A stretch of DNA of 64,000 nucleotides from Thereva unica (taxonomy: Eukaryota; Arthropoda; Insecta; Diptera; Therevidae): the NCBI GenBank assembly GCA_949987705.1, contig OX465283.1:163943850-164007849 (forward strand), read 5' to 3'. A program made the translations under genes and the position numbers. How positions within the stretch are numbered: position 1 is the first letter of the stretch; the number at the start of each line of letters is the position of its first letter. Shown here piece after piece: positions 23,401 through 35,400 of the stretch. Below the pieces are notes generated by a model. It worked only from the letters and a program-made list of their open reading frames with translations, was not told the DNA's origin and made no database searches.

Positions 23401-26400
23401 CGATTGCTAAGTAAACTTCTCTGGCGAGACCGTCCGCCAGCTTGAAGAATTCAACGATCGACACCAAAGAGATCTTGGCTATCGAGGGCGACTTAAAGAA
23501 TCAACGATTATCAGTTATCGAGGCTTGAGACGTCGCCAAAATCGTCAAGAATGGAAACGAATCGTGAATAGAGTTCGAGACCCAGGGGCACCGACAGCAG
23601 CTTATCCGATGCGAGGACGTCCCACTCGGACCTACATCTAGCGGATCAAAGAAGAAAAAGAAGATACGTGTGTGAGAAGACGCTTGATGACGACCGCAAG
23701 AAGAACGAACTTAACGAAACGGTTTCGTTATATTTTCACCATTTTGGTAATGAATTTTCACTATTTCAATGAGTTTTGTGAGTGTGCACCGCTCCCAAAC
23801 TGAAAATCCTATAGTTTTTACTTGTCAAATGTTATCGTCATGACAGTTGTTTGTTGACAGTTCAAAAATGGCGCGAAATTCAAAATGACAACCTCTTGTC
23901 GAAAGACTCTGTTTTTTGTTACTTTCGGTACAAAAAATTTCATGGTTAACGGAGCGCGTCTTGCTCAATTTCAGTAATGGATCCACCAGAATCCAATTAG
24001 ACTCGTGCTAATGTGGCTATGACTATTATGAAGATAATGATACGAAATTGTAAAAACACACGAGCAGTCAACAGCCGGGTTATTGGTTTGCTCCGGGAAC
24101 GCTAATTGCTGCAGGCCAAAACATAGTTTGTTGTTATGATGACTTCACGGCTAGGTCAGACCGATGTCATCAACTAAATCAGACTTATCATGCCAGCCGG
24201 TCTTCAACGACCAGTTTGACCGCTTCGGCGGGAATTTATCGCCTGATGAAAATCAGAGATACGCCTAGACTATACTTCTCTCTGCCAGGTTTGGCTTGAA
24301 TGCAACAACCATTTCACAAAATTCGCCATAACTTTTCGCGCTGTCTTTTGACGACTGTAATTATATTTTTCTTACCATTATATTTTTATTTATTTTTTTT
24401 TTCGGGCAATCATCCACAGTTGCTGTTGTGATCGCATTCTTCATCTGCTGGGCACCATTTCACGCCCAGAGGCTGATAGCCGTCTACGGTGCAGGAGATC
24501 AGCAGGATCAAGACACTTTGATTATCGTTCTATACACGGTGATGACATACGTCTCCGGCATCCTGTACTACCTTTCGACCTGCATTAATCCGCTGCTGTA
24601 CAACATCATGAGCAACAAGTTTCGGGAAGCTTTTAAGGTATGTGTGTGTAATCAACTTTTACCGCTTTTGTTTTTTTTAATATTAAAACAATTTTTTCCC
24701 ATCTGTTTTTTTATTACAGCCGCTTTAATGTAACTTTTTACTTGCATAGTTGTTTAATGTTTTTCGTTTTTTGTTGATGTTGTGTGTTAATTTGTTGTCT
24801 TACCTGTTTCTTTTTTTTTGTGCTACTGGGTTGCCATCATCGTTCACACAGCGAATTTCATATGTTTTCTACCTTTCTTTCCATAAACGAACTTCAAACG
24901 TTTCAAATATATTGAACGTTATTTTTTTTTTTTTCGTTGAAATTTTTTAATATCACGAAAAATAATGAAAAATTTCATACCCAGCACTTTATATGTCTTT
25001 GTGAAACATGATATGTTTATTTTTGCTCTCTTTAGGGTTACTAAACCCAATTTGCGTCTTATTTGTAAACAGCCCCACGTTTATAACTAAAAATAAAAAT
25101 TCACAAACTTTGCGTGTGAACCCCCGCGAATCTTTAATAAAATTTGGGTTTCATCTGCAGCCACGAGGAGGTCCTTTAAAAATTTTTTGGTCGTCTTTGA
25201 AGCCAGCCGAATCGAAAATGGTTCGACTTATCTCAAATTAGAAATTTCGCTGAAGGCACAACCAAATTATTGCTCGAAAAAAGGATGCTGAATTTTAATT
25301 AAAGATATAAAATTGCGCGAAAGATTCAGAAATGTTATTACTGGGTTTTGATGTACCGCACTGTGATATAAGAGATTGAAACTTTATGAAATTATTGATT
25401 CAATGGCGGTTTTGATGTTTCAAGTCATGCAATTTACGGTTTTTTTGTTGTCAACAAATTAATAATTTTCCTTCATTTATTTGCTGCCTCCTTCATTATA
25501 TATAATAAAAATTCCACACGCCTAGAATTAACTCTCTTGACTTTGAAACCAATATAAACTTTTATCTAGATAACGAATCTAGGAATGTTGATCGAGGAGC
25601 TTGTGTAAATTTATTTATGGACATTTCCAATCATAAAATAAATTTTATTATTTTGGGATTCATAAACTGTGTCTGTTAAAAGTTAACTCATTTTGTACTA
25701 TTAGTAGTTAGCAGTAAGACACGAATTAGTTGTTTTGTACTATAACATTTCTAAACTTTGTTTCATCATACTTGCATACATATATCAGGAACCATATTTA
25801 TGCTATTGGCTTCAAAAGTGTGATCATATTTACTATAGAATTCTACTGAGCCACAGCCAAGAATTAGAATCTAGATCAAATTCCCTCACAAAGTCTCACC
25901 AAAAACCACGAATTCTCACCCAAGACTCCACCCAGCATGAAAGCCCACCTAAGACACTAACCTACCCCAGCGAAGTTCAACTAGTTTCAGACAGTAAGCG
26001 CCAAGTGCACCACATAGGTTTTTGTCCCGGATAGACCTCAACCCAAGCTCGAAACCAATGACGTCCCTGGTTCATATCGGTTTTCGCTATACTATTGAAG
26101 GGAACTGAGCACCCATGCTGAGAATATAAAAGAGCCAGTTATTTGCGTTTTTTAAGCAAGCTGTGTGACTTTGCTCGCTTGTGATGAGTTGCGACTCTCA
26201 CTGCGTATCGAAACAGTAATTTTAATACTCCATTATTATTTAGTGCGGGCTTTACCATGTTTTATTTGGGTTAATTTTGCAGCATTCTTATTTCGATTTC
26301 TGGAAATAAATTCGCTACTTATTGCCGAATATTCTTCTTTAGGAAAGACTGTCAACACTGGACCTAGTTCCCATAGACCCTTGACTTTAATAACTTTGAA

Positions 26401-29400
26401 AGAATGTAGTTTATAGCGGGAAAATCGGACGATATTGAAAGCCAGGGTATAACACCAAAAAAACGACAGTTTAAATTGTTGAGAAATGTTTACTTAGACC
26501 AGTTTCAAACGTGCCAATAACAGCCAACCAACAAACAACTGCTATCATCGTATCATAATTTCCTTTTGAAATTCGATGATAAGGGCGCATGGGCTTTCAA
26601 ACGAACCAAATCTTCCAACCAGCTGTACCTCAGAATGCTAGCTTATTGTTGTTGGTTCTAATCTTAATTCTCCTTTCTGTTATTTCTCTCTTTTCTTCCA
26701 GACAGAAAAAAACAACAACAACCACACAGCTGTCAAAAAGTTGACTCGAAAATCCAGTGTAAGAGTTAGTTCAAAAAATCTACGGACCCCTTCGTCTTCT
26801 CTCACGACGTTTCCAGTCGATTTTTGCTGGTTGGCTCGTTTGAAACTGGCCTTAAGGACACCTTTTGTCGCTCGTGCTTTGTATGCTGTTTTACAGTCTT
26901 TCTGAAACCATATGTTCTATAATTCGTGAACTTTTGGCAAGGTGCCCATCGCTATCAAGGCTTAGGAATGGTACAGGTTCTTGTTCCGAATAAAGCTTAC
27001 GCCCCAGCCTACAACCTATGACGTCACTGGGATCGTAGCGACTTTACTATACTATACTCTCTTCTGTTTTGTTGCGATGTCTACATACCAGCCATTTGAC
27101 TGACGTTATCTTTGCGACTTACCAAATTTTTCTGTTTTTTCAGAAACAAGGTTGCTACTTTAGGAAATTAAGTGAAAGATGCACCGGTTAAAGAAATAAA
27201 GTATTGCTGCTCTAGATATCTCCATAGGTTTCGACATAGTTCTTAGTATCGATTTGCTCTGTTGGCTGAACTATTTTTGGTTTGGAGCTAGTTCTAAAGA
27301 AGTGAATTTATAGCTACCGTGCAAAGGCGACGTTAAATTTAAACATCACACCATCTTGACCGGTATCCCTCAGGGCTCAATCCTATCACCTTTTCCTACA
27401 GTTTATAGACATTATCTTCTGTCAATTCCTCTTCCAACTACCTGATGAAAGCTGGTGACGGACGCAAGTTGACCTGATACCGAACATTGGCTTTATTATC
27501 ACTCACTCAATACAAGTATTCATATTCAAGTTTTCGCAAAAAATAAGATTTTCCACGTTTAGACTTTTCGTGAAAACATTAAGCTGACCAAAAATATTTA
27601 AAGGTACCCATCAAGCTTAACTACGGCAAACATAAACGCATTAATCGAGCCGAATTAATTATACGATACGAAAGATTGCAGAAACATTGACCATCCACCA
27701 TGCCTTATTATCGGCAATTATTGGGGTTAATGTTTACTGCATAACCACCCATTATTCAGAACTTTGCAAATAAAAACTTATCCTGTCAGCACCTGGGGAT
27801 CTTGCGTCTAGGGATTCGCCACTAATAAGAATATATCATGGCACACTTTCAGTTGAATAATGAATCCTAGACTGGCTAGTGAATGCCTTTAATAAATTCA
27901 ATTATTTTCATTTCCAATTCTTGTTTTTTTTTAGTTTCTGAAAATAATTTAAGAAAATTTCATAAATAACATGAATAACATTATCAGAGGTAATAAAGGA
28001 GTAATAAAAGGGTAATAAAACCAAAAATTTTAAAAATTCCTTAGACGCGCATAGTAAGGGATGGGGCATATGTTTTTTTTTTTTCAATGAAAAACCTTAA
28101 ATATTCCCAGAAGAACGAGTACAGCAACAGTTATTTGCAAATAGATTGAAAATGGATGATTTAAATGAACAAACATGGGGATATCTTTAGTTGGAATAAA
28201 GCAAGATGGTATTATTTGTTCAGAATCTATATTTTTCTCTTTGTTAAAATTGTTTTGTGAATGTGGAAAGATTTGTTCCATAAATTTGTCTTGACAACTC
28301 TCAATGGAGCAATGAATGGACCTAGTTCTGCAAAGTTTTTAAAATTTGATGTTACATGGGTCTAGTAACAATGTACCTTTTTAGATTTTTTTTATAAAAG
28401 AAAGTTAAAAGTTAAACTTGCTGCGGTAGTGGAAGAATAATATTTCACTAGTATTTCAAACAAAGTTGGTGTTATGTTATATAGTTGCAAAGTTAAACAA
28501 AATAAATGAAAAGACTCACAGTTTTTATTACACGTAATAATAATAAAAAACTGTTAAAATATACTCATTCAAAAATCTCTCACTTGCAATGCCCGAAATG
28601 AGAGGTGAGGCAGAAACTCCTTCGTAACACCATGGTCTATGTAGAAGTCTTGTTCTGGGTTGATTGTACGTCCGAATATGTACTGTATATGCACTCAATT
28701 AAAACTAACCCAAAACCCAGTAAAAACTATTCCGAAAAACTTTCTAAAATACACACAAAGCCAGAAAGAGTATTTAAATCCTTTCAAAAAACTCTTTTCA
28801 AATACGAATCGTTTAAAAATTGTTGGTGTGTATGTATACGAAAATCCCAACCGAAAAAAGGGGTGAGGACGAAAGGGTCCATCAAAACCTTTTCTAGAGT
28901 TGATGTTTGCTCAATTCATGAGTTGAATTATTTACTAGCGAAGTTTAAAACAATGGAGTCCTGCTTGTAAAATGTCTGCAAAGTTGTTCCATGTTCGGCA
29001 CAAAAATAATTCTTCTGTTAAATAGAAAATGTCGAATTATGTCGAGATTAACTCATGAATTAAATATGCGCCATCGGAGGTGTTGTTAGCAGAATACAAC
29101 TGAATTTATAAGTGTAAAAGTGTTGTTGAAATGTTTCTGGGATAATGCAAAATGAAAAAGGCCGAATTGTAAGAGAAAAATACAGAGTGTTCATTTTTAT
29201 ATAATTTCAATTCATTACATTTTTTATTCCGCAGAGTGTAAAGCAGCTGCATTTTAGAGTAGGCGCTCTCTGGTAATAAAATTTTCTATGTGCTGTGTTG
29301 AAATTTATTCCATTAACTAAGGGATCAAATTGTTTCTGTTTCGATAGGGAACAGCAGATTGGCCATTATTCTTAGCACGTGTGGATTAAATTTTCACATT

Positions 29401-32400
29401 TTAAGGTGCTGTTTTATTGCTTTTGCTGAACTTAAAGAAGGCTTTAGCGTAGCAAGTAGGAAAAATTAAATTCAACCTAAGTTTTTTTGCAGCTGGCATT
29501 TGGGTCAGTCTAAAGTGATTGTCGAACCAGATACTGTACGAAATCCCCAGCAGTGCTTCCAATTTATATGTTATGGAAGCTTTTTGGAAGCACTCACTCT
29601 ATACTCCCATCTTGTGCTTTGTTTTCCTTAAGTTCTCTTTTAATCCCCTTAGTTGGGATAGTTTGGTTCGGTGAAAGCAAAAGCTCCAGGAGCTTCACAA
29701 AAGCTTCAATTTTCAAGCTGCTATTGTGCTTCTTCAACAGCAAAATATAAGCGCTTCGCTCTGATGGCATCAACAAAATATAAGCGCTTCGCTCTGATGA
29801 CATGTCTGTATTAAAATTGGGATATGAATTAGAAGCGCGTTGGCATTCTTTTTCAGTGCTTCAGAATCTGTTCAGAAGCGCTTCAATTCCCCTGATATCA
29901 TCTGTGGTATTAATGTGTTATTCTGAGCGCCACCGTTTTTTCGTTCTACGAATTCACGAACTGACAGCCTTTAATAAATGAATTTAGAGTTTTGGAGTGG
30001 TAAAAGTGGGTTATTGTAGAGACAGTCGCAGTTCGGCATTTTTCAAATCGGGCTTGACCTCGAACGACCCAAAGAATAGTACTGCTCAAATGGCACCACG
30101 GCCAGACTTTTGCAGAAATTTATCATAGTCGTTATATGCCGTTGTCACTTTCGATAGCTTCCCTTACGGCTAGTGAAAACCCCAAGCGAAAAGAACGATT
30201 GAGAAGATGATGATTTGCTGATTTTGATGATTTTAATAGATTCGCCATTTTGTTGCTGGGCAAAACACCCTTTCAGACCATATATTGTTCTTACACGACA
30301 TAAACAGCTGTGACAACACTTCTACAGAATAACGATGACTTGCAGCAAGCTATTGATGGTTTCGAAGATCCTCATGCTAGATTGCCAAAGCAGGACGGTG
30401 GATCTGTATGCGAAAGGACATGAGACTAACCTGCACGATTTTAGATGTAGGCTAAATGTACCTTAATCGTACAAAAGTAAAACACACATTGCCGAAGTTT
30501 CTGCCCAACAACATTCACTGAGAATTCACCAAAAGGATTGGTCTAGTACCAGTATCAAACACTTTGAACCCTGCCACGAACTCGATACTTTGGCACAGTT
30601 CTTGTAACTGTAAAATGCCTCCATTGCTCCCCGATATGAACAGCGTGCAAAGGGTTATAACGTTCAGCCCCGACAACAAGACAGCATTAACATATACTGG
30701 ATTTCCATGGGAGTCAAGTTGAGTTGTGGCTGAGTTGAAATGACACTTCAACTCAACGTCTTAATTCTATGCGTTTCCATTTCTGCCTTCCGTCTTTCTC
30801 CAAGGCGCAGCAAGTTCAAAAGTTCAGCTCATCTGTGGCACATAGAAGTTCAATCTAATTCCCCAAATTCATCTAAGACTCAGCAAATTTCACCCAATTT
30901 CACGCAGATGGCGCTCACTAACATCCAAGCCCCATATCCACACCCAAGTCAACAACCGATGACGTCACTGCACTGATAGTCACATAGCCTTACTACTAAC
31001 CTATGAAGTATGTCGAAAGCTTTAGAATATCTAGATATCTCTAAGCCCTATTCATTTAAGCGGTGTATCTTTTGGTTGACATGTTCAGTTAAACATACAG
31101 AACTCGATCAGTTCTACACGTTCAACTACAACACTTATTTTCTCTTGTTAGCATACAACTTGCAAAAGAGATAATCTTACCCCTTTCACAAGTTGGAGTT
31201 GAACGTGTAGAACCGGTCTAAGGCAACAACTTCGTTTGTAAATCAAAATAATTGTAAGTCGCACAGATAGCATCCGTCAAGTGGCTGCTATACTTCGCAC
31301 CAAACAGAAGGTAGTAGTATAGCAAAGTCGCTACGAGACCAGTGACGTAATCGGTTGTGGTCTCGGGTTAGAGCTTTATTCGGGACAAGAATCTGTGTGG
31401 TGAGCTTTTATGCTTTTCGTTCTCACGTGGTTAAAAAAATCGATACGAAGTAATGGGAACCGAAATATACTTTTTTACACACCTCCACCTAAATTAATGA
31501 ATTCTTACTCTCGATCGGTTGTCATCTTATGTATATATACGTCAGCAGAAAACAGCCTGCTCTGCGCTGGAGTTACGTTGAAACTCAATTTCAACCCAGG
31601 TTTCAAAATGTAGATCAGAAACGGAGAGGAATGGAAAGACTGTATTTCTGCAAGTGTCTTCCACACGGAACTGCTGGCAATCTTTAAAGCCAAGAGCTAT
31701 GGCAATACTGTTATCGGTTAATCAAGTAACTAGGCGCTGTATAATGCTCAACTTGGGCAGACCTGTCAAAAATAGCTCTACTCCTTGGCTCTGAGGTACA
31801 AGATCAGTCTTCAGTGACTACCGGATCACATGAACATCAAAAGCCAAAAAGAAATAATGTGAATTGGTCAGACTAGCTTAAGCTTGAGGAAGACAGGTAA
31901 CATCGTGATCTACCTTACTATTGCAAGATCCAGATGGAGGAGTTTGAGAATTAGGTCTCGATCATCACTGAACACTGACCGATCGCGGAACAACTGATCG
32001 AGATCCCATAAAATACCAATACCTGTGGAGACGAACAAACCTTAGGTACAATCGAATGTTTTCTTTGAAGTTGTTCAGAGATCTGGCTAGGATCAAACAT
32101 GGTACATTTGCAAATCCCTTCTTACAAGTCTTGGAAGACGTTTCGAGTCTTAAAATCGGAGCTGTAATGCGGTGCCTAAACATGAGATGCGGATGTAATG
32201 CGGTGCCCCCTTGAGATGGCCGCCATGGATCTAACGGGAGACTGCATTTAAAGAGTCTTGTGTTTGACCCTTAAGCCTCTAAAGATAGTCCTTTAATACT
32301 TATAGTCTACTTTCACAATTTCATTATCTCAAGTCCAAAATTGAGTAAAGTTGTTCGTGGTCCTTGTAAGATACCGTCTCTATTTCACTAGGTAAAGCAT

Positions 32401-35400
32401 AATCCACAATATTACTCAAGTGGTCAATTACCCTGGGCAAAATTGAGTTGAAGTGTACCATGAAAAGAAATCTCTAATTAAGATCTGCAAATAGACCTTC
32501 CTCAACCCATTGCATCCTTGTCCTTACCTAAGAGCATTGCCTGCTTTATTAATTGGACATTGTTGCCATGCTGTACTTATGCAATTCCGAGTGGTTGTCT
32601 TGTCTCCAATAAAGATCTAACGTAACCATTACAACCACAACAAAATATTTTTTTTTATAGTCTCGACAAGTATCAAGAACTCATACTTACCTCAGTCTAC
32701 AAGATTAATGTCCCACCCTTCACTTAGCGACGTCCACTGTCAAATTTATTACCTTGTTGGGTCAGGGGCGTATATCAAGGCCAAGCAAGAAGCTAAATCC
32801 GATACGGGGGTGGGGGGCACCTGCCTAGAGTCAATCTGGTGCGAGAGAGTTTTCCAACTCCTGGGATTCTTGTGCCCACATCATAATTTGGCAGCAGCAA
32901 GGCCGGCAGCAGATATAATTTATTTACCCATTAGTTCACCATCAGAAAGGTTTAAGGGTGGTTTATGTGTTCATTAGTAAACATCAGGGGTCGTGCGGTA
33001 ATATATTAATAAAAGCTGTTAGCAGCCCCACGAAATTTGTTCGTCTTTTTTGGGGCGGGGGCAGAGCCGGCAACAGTCTTAATTCGTTAAATTGACAAGC
33101 ATCCCTAGCACGGTTTAGAGATGATGAAAGTGTGGATTAGTTGTTAGCATCAATAAAGAAATTGTAATTCGCTTGTGGCAGCTGTGGACGGGGGTTTGTC
33201 TATGAATATCTTATAATTAATCGGAGTAGCAACTAATTGATGAGAAGAGGAGCTCTTGACTCTATTGATCGACGCTTTGACATTGAAATATTGCTTGTTG
33301 AAATTAAATTTATTCAGCGCAAACATTGAAGTGGAATCAATACCTGCCAGTACTTGACAGTAGACCTACAACCTACAATTGATAGAGGTGAAAAACCCAA
33401 TGTAGGTCCAACTTTTGTTCTACTCGGCATTTTTAGTAGCCCATTGTATAAAAACAAGAGGTCCTATCGTAAAATGTGTCACGCTTTACTTGTGGAACAA
33501 ATTGCAAAGCTATAAGATCCAAAATACACGAGGAAGCAAAGCATGCTTCAGAAGCAAAAAAGTACAGATGTGGTCATGGGACCCCCGTCAGGAACGAAGT
33601 TCCTTACGATTTTTCTACAGATGCGAATATAGCTCCAACTAAAATCTGTATATTTTATTTATTTTGATGTTGATATCATGTTGAAGTGTTTGTGAATAAA
33701 GTGGTAATCCGCCCCCTTGAGATGGCCGCCATGGATCTAACGATATAGCCTATTGCATTCTACTTATGATGCCCGTTTATTTGATAGCCATGTTGAGGGG
33801 GTTGTGAAGAAAACGGAATCCGAGCTCTTGAGATTGCCGCCATGGATGTAACGATATATTGATTATATTATATTGCTTATGCTTTTCTACTTATCATACC
33901 CTTTAATTATGTGGCATTGTCAAGCTCAGGAATCACCCTTTGTACCACTAGACCGCCATTACGTTAAACTAATGGTGCAATGTCTAGTAGTAGGCTTGAC
34001 CTGAAAATAGAAAAAGAATAGGAAAGGATAAGAGTAGTCTGGTGGATGCATAAGGAGAAAGCAGTGAGCCTCGCTTTTGCACTACTGGGTGTTATTGTAT
34101 ATGAGTGCACCATTTTTTAACAGTCGGGTGAGTCACAACCGTCAGGGCTAGCGAGAGACAGTCTTGTTGGAGTGTTATGCCTCCTGAAACAAGTGAATAC
34201 CATTAACCAGCCGACAAAGGCTATGACGCCAACAGTGCCAGACTACCAGGTGAACAAGTAGGTACCTAAGCGGAAATTTGGTACCCTATTATTAACCAGT
34301 TAAGCCGGCAGAATGACTTATTAGGGCTACCTATAGTTTGATACCCATGTCGACGGAGTTGTGAAGAAAATGGTAATCCGTCCTCTAGAGATGGACGCCA
34401 TGGAGTTAACGATTTATGTTTATGAGTATACTATATTGTTTATAGGGTTCTACTTATCATACCCTTTCATTTGATACCCATGTCGAAGGGGTTTTGACGA
34501 AAATGGTTACCCGTCCTCTTGAGGTGACGCCATGGATCTAACGACATAGCCTATTGTATTCTACTTATGATGCCGTGTCAAGCTGCTAGATTTGTTTACA
34601 CATAAAATACAAGATACAGGTGAAGCTAATCTAAAGAGTTTAAAAAGAGGCTGAGAGGAATTTCATTCATTTCAATAAGAAAACATAAGCATCTACCCTC
34701 GATAATCACCATTTCTTCCAAATAGCTATGGGTACAAATTGGTTCCAATTTCTACAGAAAAACACTGCATTCTGATTTCGAAAATTCGTTAATTGCCTTC
34801 TGGGATCGATACTCGCACGCATACATTCACAGAATACCGAAGTGATTGTGAAGAAAATGGTAACCACCCCCCCCCCCCATGGCCACCATGGATCTAACGA
34901 CATAGCCTATTTCATTTTCTTACGTAACGATTTTTCCCAACTCACTCTACCCGCAAGCCGCGTTAAGGAACTTCGTACCAAAAATTATTTATGCAAGGGA
35001 GGTGCGTGAAAGCACGAACGTAGCGCTAAGATAGCCGCACTCGTAAACCATTTTTGGGCGAAAGGAGTAAGAAACTAGGAGGAATTTTAGATCCAACCCG
35101 TCGTGCCTGGAGACTTGTACGGGGGGATTCACATCGCAGCTTTTGCACTCTTCTCAATCATCTTTCCGACTCCGCTTTACCGCTAAGCTCTTGTCTTTCA
35201 CACACAAAAAATTTGATTTACTTTTTAATTATTAAATCAGGTGTAAATTTTGTTGAATACTCTTTCGGCGGGTATTACCATGCCAAAACAAAAAACCATT
35301 TGGACAAAACCACGCTCTTAAAGCATGTTTTTCTAAATAACAAAAAATCCTCACTAATTAATCAGCTCTTATAAAAAGCCTAAATTAGGTCTACTATATT

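Larger units (their letters stand above)
8457..24419 (+). other. Intron 1 of the receptor gene (between TM5 and TM6 exons)
   Basis: GTGAGT...CCACAG, phase 1. It holds the piggyBac-like element, the large palindrome, three LINE relics (15540-17400, 21400-23090, 23100-23670) and repeat copies listed separately. In 8520-9540, 9960-10160, 11850-13200 and 14160-14750 I see no gene and no clear repeat. 12050-12680 is slightly richer in GC and free of obvious repeats, so it could hold conserved regulatory sequence, but this is only a guess. 17405-18170 and 19340-20390 are AT-rich without a recognisable feature. Confidence 0.9.
32195..34925 (+). repeat. GCCGCCATGG-type repeats, scattered units of about 110 bp
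   Basis: CTTGAGATGGCCGCCATGGA followed by TCTAACG appears near 32210, 33717, 33827 (TTGAGATTGCCGCCATGGAT), 34385, 34515 and 34880, each near GTGAAGAAAAYGGTAATCCG and/or TCTACTTATSATRCC. Spacing between the two clearest neighbours is about 110 bp. Between units lie unrelated sequences, so the array is interrupted. Confidence 0.65.

Noticed and set aside
24638..24733. Reading through the exon 2 donor as a hydrophobic C-terminus of 31 residues
   Set aside because: The donor GTATGT is strong, the following sequence is T-rich intron, and a better tail exon exists.
27153..27189. TTTTTTCAG followed by a short phase-0 frame (KQGCYFRKLSERCTG) and a downstream AATAAAG as an alternative receptor tail
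   Set aside because: The exon at 54930 fits the family tail much better; this one has no similarity. Kept only as a thought for junction-read checks.
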